Positions 16,591 through 25,857 of a stretch of 64,000 nucleotides of DNA are shown here, one piece after another. Source of the DNA: Marinihelvus sp942491555. GTDB taxonomy: Bacteria > Pseudomonadota > Gammaproteobacteria > Xanthomonadales > SZUA-36. Made by a program: the position numbers and the translations under genes. The stretch is taken from the NCBI GenBank assembly GCA_942491555.1, contig CALOBN010000002.1:434001-498000 (forward strand), in the 5' to 3' direction. Under the pieces are notes generated by a model. It saw only the letters and a list, made by a program, of their open reading frames with translations, ran no database searches and was not told where the DNA came from. Numbering within the stretch: the first letter of the stretch is position 1; each line of letters opens with the position of its first letter.

Positions 16591-17829
16591 ATGAACTCTG
16601 AAAATAACGCTATGGAAACCAACCCAAACACGTCCGGCACAAGCGGGCCCGCTACGGACTATGACGCCATCATTATTGGCGGTGGCCCGAGTGGCGCCAC
16701 GGCAGCCAACGATCTTGCCAGCTCGGGACACCGGGTTTTGTTGATTGATCGTGAAGGTCGCATCAAGCCTTGCGGAGGCGCCGTTCCGCCTATCCTTTTG
16801 CGTGAATTTGATATTCCCGAGAGTGTGCTCGAGGCCAAGGTCAATACGGCCAGGATGATTGCGCCGTCGGGCAAAGAAGTCGACATGGACATCGGTGGTT
16901 TTGTTGGCATGGTCGACCGGGGCAGTTTTGATAACTGGCTTCGCCGCCGTGCAGAAAAATCCGGCGCCAACTTTTTCCGGGGTGAGTACAGCAGCATCGA
17001 ACGCGACCCGGATGGCATGGCACGGGTGGTGGTGAAAAACGCCCAGGGTGAGGAGCAGGGCTTCAGAACCCGGGTCGTTATCGGAGCCGACGGTGCAAAC
17101 TCGCGCGTGACCACGGAACACCTGCGCGGCTCAAAACGGATCAAGCATGTGTTCGCCTACCATGAGATTGTTGAATCTCCGGAGCCCGGTGAGAACGAAG
17201 GGTTCGATCCGGTACGCTGCGATGTTTATTACCAGGGGCGTATTTCGCCGGACTTCTACGGCTGGGTGTTTCCACATGGCAAACACACCAGCATAGGTAC
17301 CGGTACAGCCAAGAAAGGCTGGTCTCTTCGTAAAGCCACAGAGGATCTGCGAATTTCAGCAGGCCTGCAAGACAACAAACTGGTTCGTAAGGAAGGCGCG
17401 CCCATACCCCTGAAAACCCTCAAGCGCTGGGACAATGGCAAGGACATCCTGGTGACAGGTGATGCGGCCGGTGCGGTTGCGCCGTCATCCGGTGAAGGTA
17501 TCTATTACGCCATGGCCAGCGGACGGCAATGCGCCGATGCGGCTGGTGAGTTTCTGGAAACCGGTGATGCCCGCTGTTTGAAAGGGGCGCGCAAGGCATT
17601 CATGAAATCCCATGGCCAGGTGTTCTTTATCCTGGGCATCATGCAGTACTTCTGGTATTCCACCGACATGCTGCGCGAACGGTTTGTAAAAATCTGCGAG
17701 GACCCGGATGTACAAAAGCTGACCTGGGAAGCCTATATGAACAAGAAACTGGTGCGTAAAAAGCCCCTCGCGCACGTGCGGATCTTTTTCAAGGACCTGG
17801 CGCACCTGGTTGGCCTCGCGCCGCGCTAG
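16591..17829 (+). CDS. bchP: Geranylgeranyl bacteriochlorophyll reductase BchP
   Basis: FAD-dependent reductase (412 residues) that converts the geranylgeranyl tail of bacteriochlorophyll to phytyl. The dinucleotide-binding motif GGGPSG is at residues 30-35, KPCGGAVPP marks the geranylgeranyl reductase family, and GDAAGAVAPSSGEGIYYAMA is the second FAD motif. An earlier or later N-terminal Met is possible, since the first 20 residues are low-complexity. It ends the rightward operon and is followed by a strong hairpin. Confidence 0.95.
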   Translation: MNSENNAMETNPNTSGTSGPATDYDAIIIGGGPSGATAANDLASSGHRVLLIDREGRIKPCGGAVPPILLREFDIPESVLEAKVNTARMIAPSGKEVDMDIGGFVGMVDRGSFDNWLRRRAEKSGANFFRGEYSSIERDPDGMARVVVKNAQGEEQGFRTRVVIGADGANSRVTTEHLRGSKRIKHVFAYHEIVESPEPGENEGFDPVRCDVYYQGRISPDFYGWVFPHGKHTSIGTGTAKKGWSLRKATEDLRISAGLQDNKLVRKEGAPIPLKTLKRWDNGKDILVTGDAAGAVAPSSGEGIYYAMASGRQCADAAGEFLETGDARCLKGARKAFMKSHGQVFFILGIMQYFWYSTDMLRERFVKICEDPDVQKLTWEAYMNKKLVRKKPLAHVRIFFKDLAHLVGLAPR

Positions 17830-17875
17830 AACGGCGTCAGTACGCGCGCAATTCCGAACTTCATTTTGTTTGACC

Positions 17876-17900
17876 GAAGCCCGCCTGCATGGCGGGCTTC
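17876..17900. terminator. Hairpin between convergent bchP and mnmC
   Basis: A perfect 10-bp stem, GAAGCCCGCC with GGCGGGCTTC around the loop TGCAT, lies between the convergent bchP and mnmC and overlaps the mnmC stop codon. No good T tract follows on either strand, so it may be a bidirectional terminator of the weak type or an mRNA 3' stabilising stem. Confidence 0.5.
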
Positions 17901-19977
17901 AGCGTTTACCACGAATAATGTCCCGGATCAGGAAGCGTGCCGGATGCAGTGCGCGCCTTAGTGCATGGCTCACGGGCGGCGGGCCGCCGAGCAAATGCCA
18001 GCACAACAGTTCGGTGGCCAGCGGCACATAGGCCAGGCCACGTGAACCGTATCCGGCGCTCACAAAAAGGCCGTCAAGGAAAGCCCCCGGTTCTGCCAGG
18101 GAGGCATCAGCATTTTTTCCCAACAGCGCAAACCGGCTGGCCATAAGCGCATGATCGGGAACCGGCCCGACCAGGGGCAGTCGATCAGGTGTGGCACAGC
18201 GCAGGCTGGCACGTCCCTCGAACTGTGCAGCATCAGTTACCTGCGACAGCAGGCCCGGCACCTGGTGATCCAGGCGCTGCAGATTTTCCTCGTGCTCCGT
18301 CAGGCGCAGTTCCAGCGACTCGTCATTGGGTACAAAGCTGGCACCAAAATTCAGTTTTCCGTTCTGCGGCGGGGCCACATAGCCATCTCCGCACAGGGCG
18401 ATGCGCAGCTTATGTCCGCGCTCACCGTCCTGCAGTGACGTGTGGCTGAGCTGACCACGTACGGCTTGTACCGGTAAAGGGCTTTGCTTCAGAAGTTCGC
18501 GCAAACTAAGCGCACAGGCCAGGATCACCCTGGGTGCCGCAGCGATGAGCTGACCATCGGAATCCAGCAGCTGCCAGTTTTGACCAGTCCGCTTAAGCCC
18601 GGCCACGCCGGCCTGGCGGTATGTAATATTGCCATGGTCGAGCAGTTCACGGCACAGGGCAGGGGGTGCCAGCCAGCCTGAGCCCGGAAACCAGAGGCCT
18701 GTTTGCTGCAAGGGTACACCTGCCACGCTACTGGCCTCCTGCTCATCCATCAGTCTGAACAGGCTTTGCCCGGGCCATGCTGCCACCAGATCCTGATGCC
18801 GTTGTGCATCGCGATCATCGCGCGCCAGATGCAGGACCCCGCAATCCTCACCGACGTCTCTCTTGTTCCACCAGCGTGCGTAATGGCGTTCCGCGAACTG
18901 CAGTGCAGCGAGGTTGAAGTCCGAGGCATCACCGCCCTGAGCAGCGGGTTTGGCATACAGAACGCCCTGTGCGTTGCCCGAGCCCCCGCTGGCCGGTTCA
19001 GGCGCCCGATCGACTAGCAGCACGCCTACACCGCGCTCAGCCAGTGCGCGCGCGGCGTGACAACCTGCCAGACCTGCGCCGACGATTATGACGGGCTCCC
19101 GGGCCGGTGGGCTGTGGGACCCGGGTGCTGCAACGTCCCAGGCGAGGGGCAGATCACCGGCCCGCGGTGAGGCGGGAAACTCAGACACATCCGGCAAGGC
19201 CAGGGTGTCACGCAGCCGCGCACAGCTCATATCGCGTTTTTGACCATAGCCGGCTTGCTTTGTGACATCGAATCCATGCGCCTGTAAGCCCCGGCGCACA
19301 TCTCCAGCGGCCGTAAACGTGGCAATGGTGGCACCCGGTGCGCTCATGGCCCGCATGCAGGCAAACAGTTCTGGTCGCCACATGCCAGGATTGCGGGCAG
19401 GTGCAAAGCCATCCAGAAACCAGGCGTTGATGCCGGGTGAGAAACGTCTGTGGGCCGGGTGGGCACTCTGCAGGCAGTCTGCAAAGCTGTCGCCGGCATC
19501 GCCAATCAAAAGGGTGAGGCTAATGCGGCCGGGGTCCAGCACCAGGCGATGCACGCCGGGATGGAAACACCGGGGATACTGTGTCTGAAGCTGACTGGCG
19601 AGTTCCGCAAGTTCCGGCCAGGCGGTGTGCGCGCGGGCGAGGTCAGCCGGTGCAAGCGGGTAGGCCTCGACGCTGAGAAACTCCAGCTGGGCCGAGTCCG
19701 GGGCGACCTCGTTCCACAGCCGCCAGGCATTGAGAAAATTCAGGCCGGTGCCAAAACCGGTTTCAGCAATCTGGAAGCATGCCGATTTGGCCAGCTTGCT
19801 CCAGCGTTCCGGCAAAGCATTGCCTTCAAGGAACACGTAACGGGATTCCGCCGCGCCATCCGCGGCAGAAAAGTAGACGTCATCAAATACCCTGGAGCGG
19901 GGCAGCCCCTGTTCGTCCCAATCGAGTTCAGCGAATGTCGCCGTGCCCGAAGTTTTTGGTGGCCCCGTGCGGCTCAC
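17899..19977 (-). CDS. mnmC: Bifunctional tRNA mnm5s2U34 enzyme MnmC
   Basis: A 692-residue fusion. The N-terminal SAM-dependent methyltransferase domain contains QIAETGFGTGLNFLNAWRLW and WFLDGFAPARNPGMW. The C-terminal FAD oxidoreductase domain contains VIIVGAGLAGCHAARALAER. The enzyme converts cmnm5s2U to mnm5s2U at the wobble position of tRNAs for Lys, Glu and Gln. The start is GTG, overlapping the stop of the upstream DUF6524 gene (GTGA). Both domains are intact and the length is normal. Confidence 0.94.
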   Translation of the reverse strand: MSRTGPPKTSGTATFAELDWDEQGLPRSRVFDDVYFSAADGAAESRYVFLEGNALPERWSKLAKSACFQIAETGFGTGLNFLNAWRLWNEVAPDSAQLEFLSVEAYPLAPADLARAHTAWPELAELASQLQTQYPRCFHPGVHRLVLDPGRISLTLLIGDAGDSFADCLQSAHPAHRRFSPGINAWFLDGFAPARNPGMWRPELFACMRAMSAPGATIATFTAAGDVRRGLQAHGFDVTKQAGYGQKRDMSCARLRDTLALPDVSEFPASPRAGDLPLAWDVAAPGSHSPPAREPVIIVGAGLAGCHAARALAERGVGVLLVDRAPEPASGGSGNAQGVLYAKPAAQGGDASDFNLAALQFAERHYARWWNKRDVGEDCGVLHLARDDRDAQRHQDLVAAWPGQSLFRLMDEQEASSVAGVPLQQTGLWFPGSGWLAPPALCRELLDHGNITYRQAGVAGLKRTGQNWQLLDSDGQLIAAAPRVILACALSLRELLKQSPLPVQAVRGQLSHTSLQDGERGHKLRIALCGDGYVAPPQNGKLNFGASFVPNDESLELRLTEHEENLQRLDHQVPGLLSQVTDAAQFEGRASLRCATPDRLPLVGPVPDHALMASRFALLGKNADASLAEPGAFLDGLFVSAGYGSRGLAYVPLATELLCWHLLGGPPPVSHALRRALHPARFLIRDIIRGKR

Positions 19978-20390
19978 TCATTCATATCGTCGATGTTGTA
20001 CTGCCCGGTGACCCGGCGTTTGATGTGTGACCAGGCCATGCCGGCCGCCAGGATCAGGGAGATAATGATCAGAATGACCCAACTTTTGGAGGTTGGGGAC
20101 TCCAGGCTGAGCCAGCCCATGTCGATAAAAAGCCAGACAATCGCGGCGAACAGGGCGCCGCCAAGACTCACGCCGAGCCACCCAAGGGCATCAAAAGTGG
20201 TTTTCAGCAGAAAAATCCAGCCAATCAGCAGCAGCAGACCCACGATAAGGATCGGTGGACCAAATTGTGTGTTTTCACCGAAAGCCCAGCTCACAAAGGA
20301 ATAGTCTGTCGGGTTGTAGGTGCCCGCGACCAGTATCAGCGCGAACGCCCAGCGCATCAGAAACCCGCCTAAACCAACCCTTTGTGCCAT
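19974..20390 (-). CDS. Small membrane protein, DUF6524-like
   Basis: A 138-residue protein with four hydrophobic helices, starting MAQRVGLGGFLMRWAFALIL and containing YNPTDYSFVSW, which resembles the DUF6524 family. The ATG at 20390 is chosen because GGGAGG precedes it; upstream in-frame residues look non-coding. It is coupled to mnmC by overlap. Function unknown. Confidence 0.75.
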   Translation of the reverse strand: MAQRVGLGGFLMRWAFALILVAGTYNPTDYSFVSWAFGENTQFGPPILIVGLLLLIGWIFLLKTTFDALGWLGVSLGGALFAAIVWLFIDMGWLSLESPTSKSWVILIIISLILAAGMAWSHIKRRVTGQYNIDDMNE

Positions 20391-20698
20391 GTTGCCTCCC
20401 TGTGCTGCGACCGTGCGTAACCGAAACTGCCTTGCTGAATGGTTGCACGCAACGCATCCAGTAACAGGGCAGCGAAATTCTAGCAGAAGTCGTGAATTGG
20501 CTGTGCACGCCCACATCCGGCCTGAGGCCGGGTTTACGGTATGATGCGCGGCCAATAGAACAGTCACCGCCACGAGCACAATGCTCCGGGCCGAATCGGT
20601 CATTCCTCACTCCCGGGCCGGTCATGCGCCTGTCCGATTCAGTCAACGATGTGGGCCGCCGGTGAGGTAAAATGCGCGCTTGGCTCAGGAGAGACCTG
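20391..20698. other. Divergent intergenic region, no gene seen
   Basis: About 308 bases between two divergent membrane-protein genes. A TAAAAT box at 20668-20673 followed by GCGCGC could be a -10 element for the rightward gene, with an AGGAGA ribosome binding site at about 20686. No RNA gene or repeat was recognised. Confidence 0.4.
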
Positions 20699-21295
20699 AT
20701 GGGTAGAGACAGAACAGAAGTAATCGGATCGCGCGGCGGCCTCCTGGGGCTGTTCGACAAGCTGCGCTTTAAAGAGATTTATCGTCAGGCCATTGGCCTG
20801 CTGCTGGTTGCGGTGTGCGCAGCGTTTACCGCTCCGGGCGATGAGCGCGTGATCTGGGGCCTGGCGCTTGCCTTTGCGGGACAGGTGTTCAGAACTTTTG
20901 CGGCCGGCACCATTTTCAAGAACAAGCGCCTGGCCAGCACCGGCGCCTATTCGCTGGTCCGCCACCCGCTGTACTTCGGCAACCTGTTGATCATGGTCGG
21001 GTTCTGTATCGCCTGTGCCAACCTGTGGGTCATTGCGATCGTCGCCCTGTTTTTCCTGATCTTCTATCCGGCGGCCATTCGTTACGAGGATGCCAAGCTG
21101 GAACGTATTTTTGAGGATGAGTGGCGCACCTGGAGCAAGGGTACCTGGGCCATGTTTCCGAACCGTTTCAATATCGCGCGGCTAACCGACACGCAGTGGA
21201 ATGCACGCCAGTCGATGATCCGTAACGGCGAGCTGTATATCTGGATTTACCTGATCGCCTGCGGCGCCTGGCTGTGGTTTAACGCGCAGGCCTGA
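20699..21295 (+). CDS. Isoprenylcysteine carboxyl methyltransferase-like membrane protein
   Basis: A 198-residue integral membrane protein of the ICMT/PEMT-like methyltransferase family. The C-terminal SAM-binding region is recognisable by VRHPLYFGNLLIMVGF and RYEDAKLERIFEDEWRTW. The substrate in bacteria is not known for this group. ATG 20699 with AGGAGA upstream is preferred over an ATG nine codons earlier. It is followed 23 bases later by a DUF6165 gene, so the two probably form a transcription unit. Confidence 0.8.
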   Translation: MGRDRTEVIGSRGGLLGLFDKLRFKEIYRQAIGLLLVAVCAAFTAPGDERVIWGLALAFAGQVFRTFAAGTIFKNKRLASTGAYSLVRHPLYFGNLLIMVGFCIACANLWVIAIVALFFLIFYPAAIRYEDAKLERIFEDEWRTWSKGTWAMFPNRFNIARLTDTQWNARQSMIRNGELYIWIYLIACGAWLWFNAQA

Positions 21296-21318
21296 GCCTG
21301 GCGATCAAGGAGAACACC

Positions 21319-21711
21319 ATGGAACTCATTCACATCCCCATGTCCCCCGGCGAGCTGCTGGACAAAATCACCATCCTGGAGATCAAGTCCGAGCGTATTG
21401 AAGATCCGGCCAAGGTTGCCAATGTGCGTACCGAACTCGACCTGCTCAACAGCACCTGGGCCGCCGCCGTAAACAACGATGAAACCGTGCAGCGCCTGCA
21501 CCGCGAGCTCAAATCCATCAACGAAGAGTTGTGGGTGATCGAGGATGACATCCGTGACAAAGAACGCGCCAAAGAATTCGACGAGCACTTCATCGAGCTG
21601 GCCCGAGCCGTCTACGTCACCAACGACAAACGCGCCAACGCCAAAAAAGAACTGAACCTCTACCTCGGCTCCACCATCGTCGAAGAAAAGTCTTACCAGG
21701 ACTACACCTGA
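21319..21711 (+). CDS. DUF6165 family protein
   Basis: A 130-residue soluble, charged, mainly helical protein beginning MELIHIPMSPGELLDKITIL and resembling the DUF6165 family. Heptad-like stretches (residues 20-90) suggest helical hairpins. Relatives are often found near LPS or glycan genes, but no function is established. AAGGAG precedes the ATG. Co-transcription with the upstream methyltransferase-like gene is likely. Confidence 0.75.
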   Translation: MELIHIPMSPGELLDKITILEIKSERIEDPAKVANVRTELDLLNSTWAAAVNNDETVQRLHRELKSINEELWVIEDDIRDKERAKEFDEHFIELARAVYVTNDKRANAKKELNLYLGSTIVEEKSYQDYT

Positions 21712-21843
21712 CCCCACCTCCCACAAAGGGACGAACCGTCTGACCCGCCCCAAACCCCCAGCGGCCACCCCACCTCTACCTCCAATGTGGGGGTGGAAAG
21801 CGCCAAACTGCCCAAAAACAACCGGCGATCCCGATCTGTAGAA

Positions 21844-21886
21844 GGAATGCATGTGTGATTTGCGAAGCAAATTGCATGTGCATTCC
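21844..21886. repeat. Stem-loop downstream of the DUF6165 gene
   Basis: An imperfect palindrome with outer arms GGAATGCA and TGCATTCC and a perfect inner hairpin ATTTGC-GAA-GCAAAT. It lies 130 bases after the gene stop in an otherwise featureless stretch (21712-21968). It has no T tract. It may be a processed 3' end or a small intergenic repeat. Confidence 0.4.
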
Positions 21887-21968
21887 AGAGTGCACAATCT
21901 GCTCCGCCGATGTCTAGAACAAGATTGACAACCACCACTCCACTCCCGCATTCTGGCCCCTCGTTCTG

Positions 21969-22169
21969 TTGGTGATCCAAAGGCCGCCCGGCCTGAAGAT
22001 TTAAACGGGAAGACGGTGCGACCCGGCGACTCCGGGACTATGCCGTCACTGCCCCCGCAACGGTAGACGAGGGTTGGGTCAACGCAGCCACTGGGCCTTC
22101 AGGCCTGGGAAGGCGACCCGGCAACAGCGCTCATTTTATGGCGTCCTCGTGAGTCCGGAGACCGGCCAA
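21969..22169 (+). ncRNA. Cobalamin (AdoCbl-type) riboswitch
   Basis: The leader of the downstream TonB receptor contains the conserved cobalamin aptamer pieces in order: AAACGGGAA and GGTG, TATGCCGTCACTGCCCCCGC, the B12 box GCCACTG at 22087-22093, GGGAAGGCG, and the closing GGAGACCGGCC. The terminal P1 helix can form from TTGG at 21969-21972 with CCAA at 22166-22169. By analogy it would lower receptor expression when adenosylcobalamin is plentiful. The expression platform between 22170 and 22312 was not resolved. Confidence 0.93.
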
Positions 22170-22312
22170 TAGTGTTTGTTACCAGGTCATCGCGGTGGGC
22201 GAGGACGGGAGACACTGTTGGCCAGGGCTTTTGCTCCGCCCGGACTCCATAAAAAAATCAGCCCCCCAGGATGACTCCGCATTGCGTTCGGGTGTGAACG
22301 CGGGAGTGCACT

Positions 22313-24289
22313 ATGAAATTATTGACTGTTCTGCCACCGGCAGCGGTTGTGCTGTCCGGTATATTGTCGTTGCATGCTCACGGGCAAGACCAGGTGCCCT
22401 TTGAAACTGATGAAGATGCACCGGCTGCGCTTGACGATCTTGTCGTGACTGCCTCTCTTGAGCCGCTGTCAGTGCGGGATGTGGCCAGTTCCATCACGGT
22501 AATCACCCGCGAGGAGATTGAGCAGCGCCAGGTGAAATTCGTGGGTGACATCCTGCGTGACGTGCCCGGTTTCAATGTCAGCCAGTCCGGCGGCCCCGGG
22601 TCACAGACCCAGGTGCGCGTGCGTGGCTCCGAATCGAACCAGGTGCTGGTCCTGGTGGACGGTATTCGCGCCAACGACCCGGCTGCTGCCGATGAGTTCC
22701 AGTGGCAGTATGCCCTGACATCGGACATAGAGCGCATTGAAATTGTCAGGGGACCGCAGAGCTCCATCTGGGGATCTGATGCAGTCGCGGGTGTGATCAA
22801 TATCATTCGGAAAAAAGACGCCCCTGACAGCTATGTGGCGGGCAGCGCCGAGTTGGGCAGCTTCAACACCACGGACCTGGCGGTTAATGGTGCCTGGTCC
22901 GGCGACGGCGTGCGCGTGCGCGGCGGGGTTTCCTGGCTGGATACCGACGGCATTAATGCTTCCCTGGTGGGTGATGAAAAGGACGGTACCGAAAACACGA
23001 CGGGCAACCTGGGCGTGGAGTGGGACATCACCGATGCGGTTGAATTTTTGGCCTCCGTGCAGGCCGTTGATGCAACCAACCGTTTTGATGATTTTGACTT
23101 TTTCGAAACCGGGCTGCCGATCGATGCTGACCGGGTCACGGATGCCGAACAGGCTTACTGGCGTGGCGAGCTGCGCTTTGAGCCGGAAGACAGCATCTGG
23201 ACCGGCAGTACCTCGGTCAACTACACCGACACGGACAACACCAATATCTACGACGGTGCGTTCAACAGCTCTACCGCGGCAGATACCCTCGAGTTCCGGG
23301 GCAAGGCCAGTGCTCTGCTGGAAGGTTCACGGGGTGGACAGCATCGATTCACGGCCTTGCTGGATTACCGGGACGTGGATTTTTCCCAGCGCGGTATTGC
23401 CTCGGACTTTGGTGATCCCAACCAGGATCAGGCACAGGATGTCACCGGCCTGGCGGGTGAGTATGTCGGCCAGCCCATTGATGATCTGACCTGGACCGTC
23501 TCTGCCCGGCATGACGACTACAGTGATTTCGACGACATCAATACCTGGCAAATCGCCGGCAGCTACCAGCTGCGCGAACCGGTCCGGCTGCGTGGTTCTT
23601 ATGGCACCGGCTCCAAGACGCCGACCTTCACCGAGCGCTATGGCTTTTTCGAGGACTTTTTTATTGGCAACCCCGACCTGATGCCTGAAGAGTCCAAAGG
23701 CTGGGAGCTGGGCATTGATACCGGGTGGCGGGATGGCAAGTTTACGCTGGGCGCTGCTTACTACAGCATGGTGCTGGAAAATGAGATTGATGGCTTTGTG
23801 TTCGACCCGACACAGGGGGCTTTTACCGCCGCCAACCGCGAGCAGGACAGTGACCGCAAGGGCATCGAGGTGGTCATGACCCTGCGTCCGACCAGTGCCT
23901 TACTGCTCAGCGCCAACTACACCTACACCGATGCCACCGAACCCGGCGTACTGGGTACGGACCTGGTCGAGGTGCGCCGGCCGCGCAATATGGCCAGCCT
24001 TAACGCCAACTGGCGCTTTGCTGCGGATCGGGCCAATCTCAACCTGAACCTGAACTACACCGGTGATCAGCTCGATACGTTCTTCGATCCGGTCACCTTC
24101 GTGGCGGAGCAGGTCGAGCTTGACAGCTACCTGGTGGCCGACCTGACCGGCACCTGGCGCCTGACCGATTCCCTGGAGCTGGTGGCACGCATCACCAACC
24201 TGACCGACGAGGACTACCAGGAGGTGCTGGGTTTTGCACGGCCGGGAAGGGCTTATTACGGAGGCATTCGCGGGCGCTTTGATTTCTGA
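22313..24289 (+). CDS. btuB: TonB-dependent cobalamin receptor, BtuB type
   Basis: A 658-residue outer membrane receptor. It has a signal peptide (to about residue 24), a TonB-box-like segment DDLVVTASL, a plug domain (VTREEIEQRQ to VAGVINIIRKK), then a 22-strand-type barrel ending in the outer-membrane terminal motif GGIRGRFDF. TonB receptors of this size import vitamin B12; the cobalamin riboswitch directly upstream makes this the likely substrate. A GGGAG ribosome binding site is 8 bases before the ATG. No btuCDF genes accompany it here. Confidence 0.9.
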   Translation: MKLLTVLPPAAVVLSGILSLHAHGQDQVPFETDEDAPAALDDLVVTASLEPLSVRDVASSITVITREEIEQRQVKFVGDILRDVPGFNVSQSGGPGSQTQVRVRGSESNQVLVLVDGIRANDPAAADEFQWQYALTSDIERIEIVRGPQSSIWGSDAVAGVINIIRKKDAPDSYVAGSAELGSFNTTDLAVNGAWSGDGVRVRGGVSWLDTDGINASLVGDEKDGTENTTGNLGVEWDITDAVEFLASVQAVDATNRFDDFDFFETGLPIDADRVTDAEQAYWRGELRFEPEDSIWTGSTSVNYTDTDNTNIYDGAFNSSTAADTLEFRGKASALLEGSRGGQHRFTALLDYRDVDFSQRGIASDFGDPNQDQAQDVTGLAGEYVGQPIDDLTWTVSARHDDYSDFDDINTWQIAGSYQLREPVRLRGSYGTGSKTPTFTERYGFFEDFFIGNPDLMPEESKGWELGIDTGWRDGKFTLGAAYYSMVLENEIDGFVFDPTQGAFTAANREQDSDRKGIEVVMTLRPTSALLLSANYTYTDATEPGVLGTDLVEVRRPRNMASLNANWRFAADRANLNLNLNYTGDQLDTFFDPVTFVAEQVELDSYLVADLTGTWRLTDSLELVARITNLTDEDYQEVLGFARPGRAYYGGIRGRFDF

Positions 24290-24327
24290 GAAAGCGTGCA
24301 GGCGAGGGTCAGGGGTTAGCGTCAAGT

Positions 24328-25629
24328 TCAGAGCCCTGACTCTGATTCCAAAGCCTCGGCCAGGCTCAGCAGAGCTGGGTTCGGATCGCTCCATTCCAGT
24401 TGCCGAAGTGCAACAAGGTTTTGCTGGATCTCTTCATCCAGCGCAAAAGCCTCTTCACAGCGCCTCGGGTCGAGGGCAAATATGCTCGGATTGTGATCAT
24501 ACTCCCGGAGTGCAGCGCGATAGAGTGCCTCGGCCTCGCCTGACGACGACAGGTCATGTACGTAGGCATCAAGGTGTCCGGCGGGTGCTGACTCAAAGTC
24601 GGCTTTATTGAACATCACGGGCGTGCGGCACTCCTGGACCACCCTCTCAAGCTGTCTGCGCCAGCGGTTTGGGTCCCGTGACTCGGCGTCCGCCCCGACG
24701 AAATCAGGAAAAGTCATGGCATAGCGCAAGCCCTGGCCAATCATTTTTGAAAGCGAGGTATCTCCCGTCCTGATCATCAGTTCAGCGATGCGCTTGCATG
24801 CTCCCACCAGGGGCTGGTCTGATTCGCTTGTTGCCCGGCGGCAGCGCTCCATCATTGGCCCGTAAGCGAATTGCGCAACGGCAACCTCAATCGCCATGAA
24901 GGTTACGAGAGGTATGGCTGCTGGATTACGGATCGACCAGGACAGTGTTCCCGCATCAGAAGCGGCTTGAGTCAGTTCCGGACCCAGCTCCGGCATAGGG
25001 TGCTCGGAAAGGTAGGCCTTGGTCATCTCGTAAGCCGGATATAGTGCGTCACCCCAGTGCGTGTCATAGCTTGTTGCCTCGGCTGCCAACATCAGCAGGT
25101 CCCGGGCATCAACATCCTGATCGCCCAGCGGGTCGCTGCCGCCACTCAGCGGCAACAGCACGAATGCGGCATTGTCCGGCTCCAGTTCTGGCAGGCGATT
25201 GCTGATAGCGCGCTTATCGCAGTACGCAGACTCGTCGTCTGCGTCACAGCGAACATGAAGAAGGTTCACTAAGGCGCCGGGATTGTTCCAGGCAAGGGGC
25301 ATGACGCTTTCAAGGACGTGCAGACGATATACCGGGCCGCCCGCAAAGGTACAAACCAGCTCCTGGTCCTCTGCGTCGGATGCGGCACTGGCCAGGAGTC
25401 GCACACCGGCATCTGGTGACTGCAAAAGCTCACACAGCAGGCCTTCCTCCCAGGCCGCGTAGGCGATTTCATAACGGCTCCATGCTTCGGAAAGTTCCGG
25501 GTCGGATACCTGTTGCTCGTCAAGACTTAACTCGTGGAATACGAAATCGTTGGCCAAAGCAGGACAGGTACTTGCGGCAATCAACCCGCAGCACAGCACT
25601 AACAGCAAATTCCTCATTCCCTTGTTCAT
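24328..25629 (-). CDS. Secreted or periplasmic protein of unknown function
   Basis: A 433-residue protein with a clear signal peptide (NLLLVLCCGLIAASTCPALA, cleavage after ALA). The mature part is acidic, rich in helices and contains many cysteines spread in pairs (for example LHVRCDADDESAYCDKRAIS), which suggests disulfides in the periplasm. I do not recognise the family. A GGGAGG ribosome binding site precedes the ATG. It is convergent with btuB and is not in an obvious operon. Confidence 0.65.
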   Translation of the reverse strand: MNKGMRNLLLVLCCGLIAASTCPALANDFVFHELSLDEQQVSDPELSEAWSRYEIAYAAWEEGLLCELLQSPDAGVRLLASAASDAEDQELVCTFAGGPVYRLHVLESVMPLAWNNPGALVNLLHVRCDADDESAYCDKRAISNRLPELEPDNAAFVLLPLSGGSDPLGDQDVDARDLLMLAAEATSYDTHWGDALYPAYEMTKAYLSEHPMPELGPELTQAASDAGTLSWSIRNPAAIPLVTFMAIEVAVAQFAYGPMMERCRRATSESDQPLVGACKRIAELMIRTGDTSLSKMIGQGLRYAMTFPDFVGADAESRDPNRWRRQLERVVQECRTPVMFNKADFESAPAGHLDAYVHDLSSSGEAEALYRAALREYDHNPSIFALDPRRCEEAFALDEEIQQNLVALRQLEWSDPNPALLSLAEALESESGL

Positions 25630-25706
25630 AACACCAACCTCCCTGATTAGACGAGTACACTAAAAATAATACCTATTAGCGCTTAAATAGTTGATTCCAT
25701 TGAAAT

Positions 25707-25726
25707 ACCATGACTTCTGTCATGGT
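25707..25726. repeat. Perfect 8-bp inverted repeat
   Basis: ACCATGAC and GTCATGGT around the loop TTCT form a perfect hairpin in the gap between the secreted-protein gene and the glycosyltransferase gene. The rest of the gap (25630-25857) is A/T-rich near the left gene, consistent with its promoter, and shows no gene. It could be an operator or the 3' stem of the glycosyltransferase transcript. Confidence 0.35.
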
Positions 25727-25857
25727 GTGGCCATTGCGGATGCTGGCAATAATCTTGGAGAACCAATACACGCTGCCAAGCTGCCGGCGGTGCAGCGAAA
25801 AAAAACGTAGAGACTGTGCCAGAGTTGGCGCACCGGCAGGGTCAAGTGGAGAATTGC

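Noticed and set aside
22195..22404. Plus-strand ORF upstream of btuB
   Set aside because: It overlaps the riboswitch leader and the btuB signal-peptide coding region in another frame, with no ribosome site or family resemblance.
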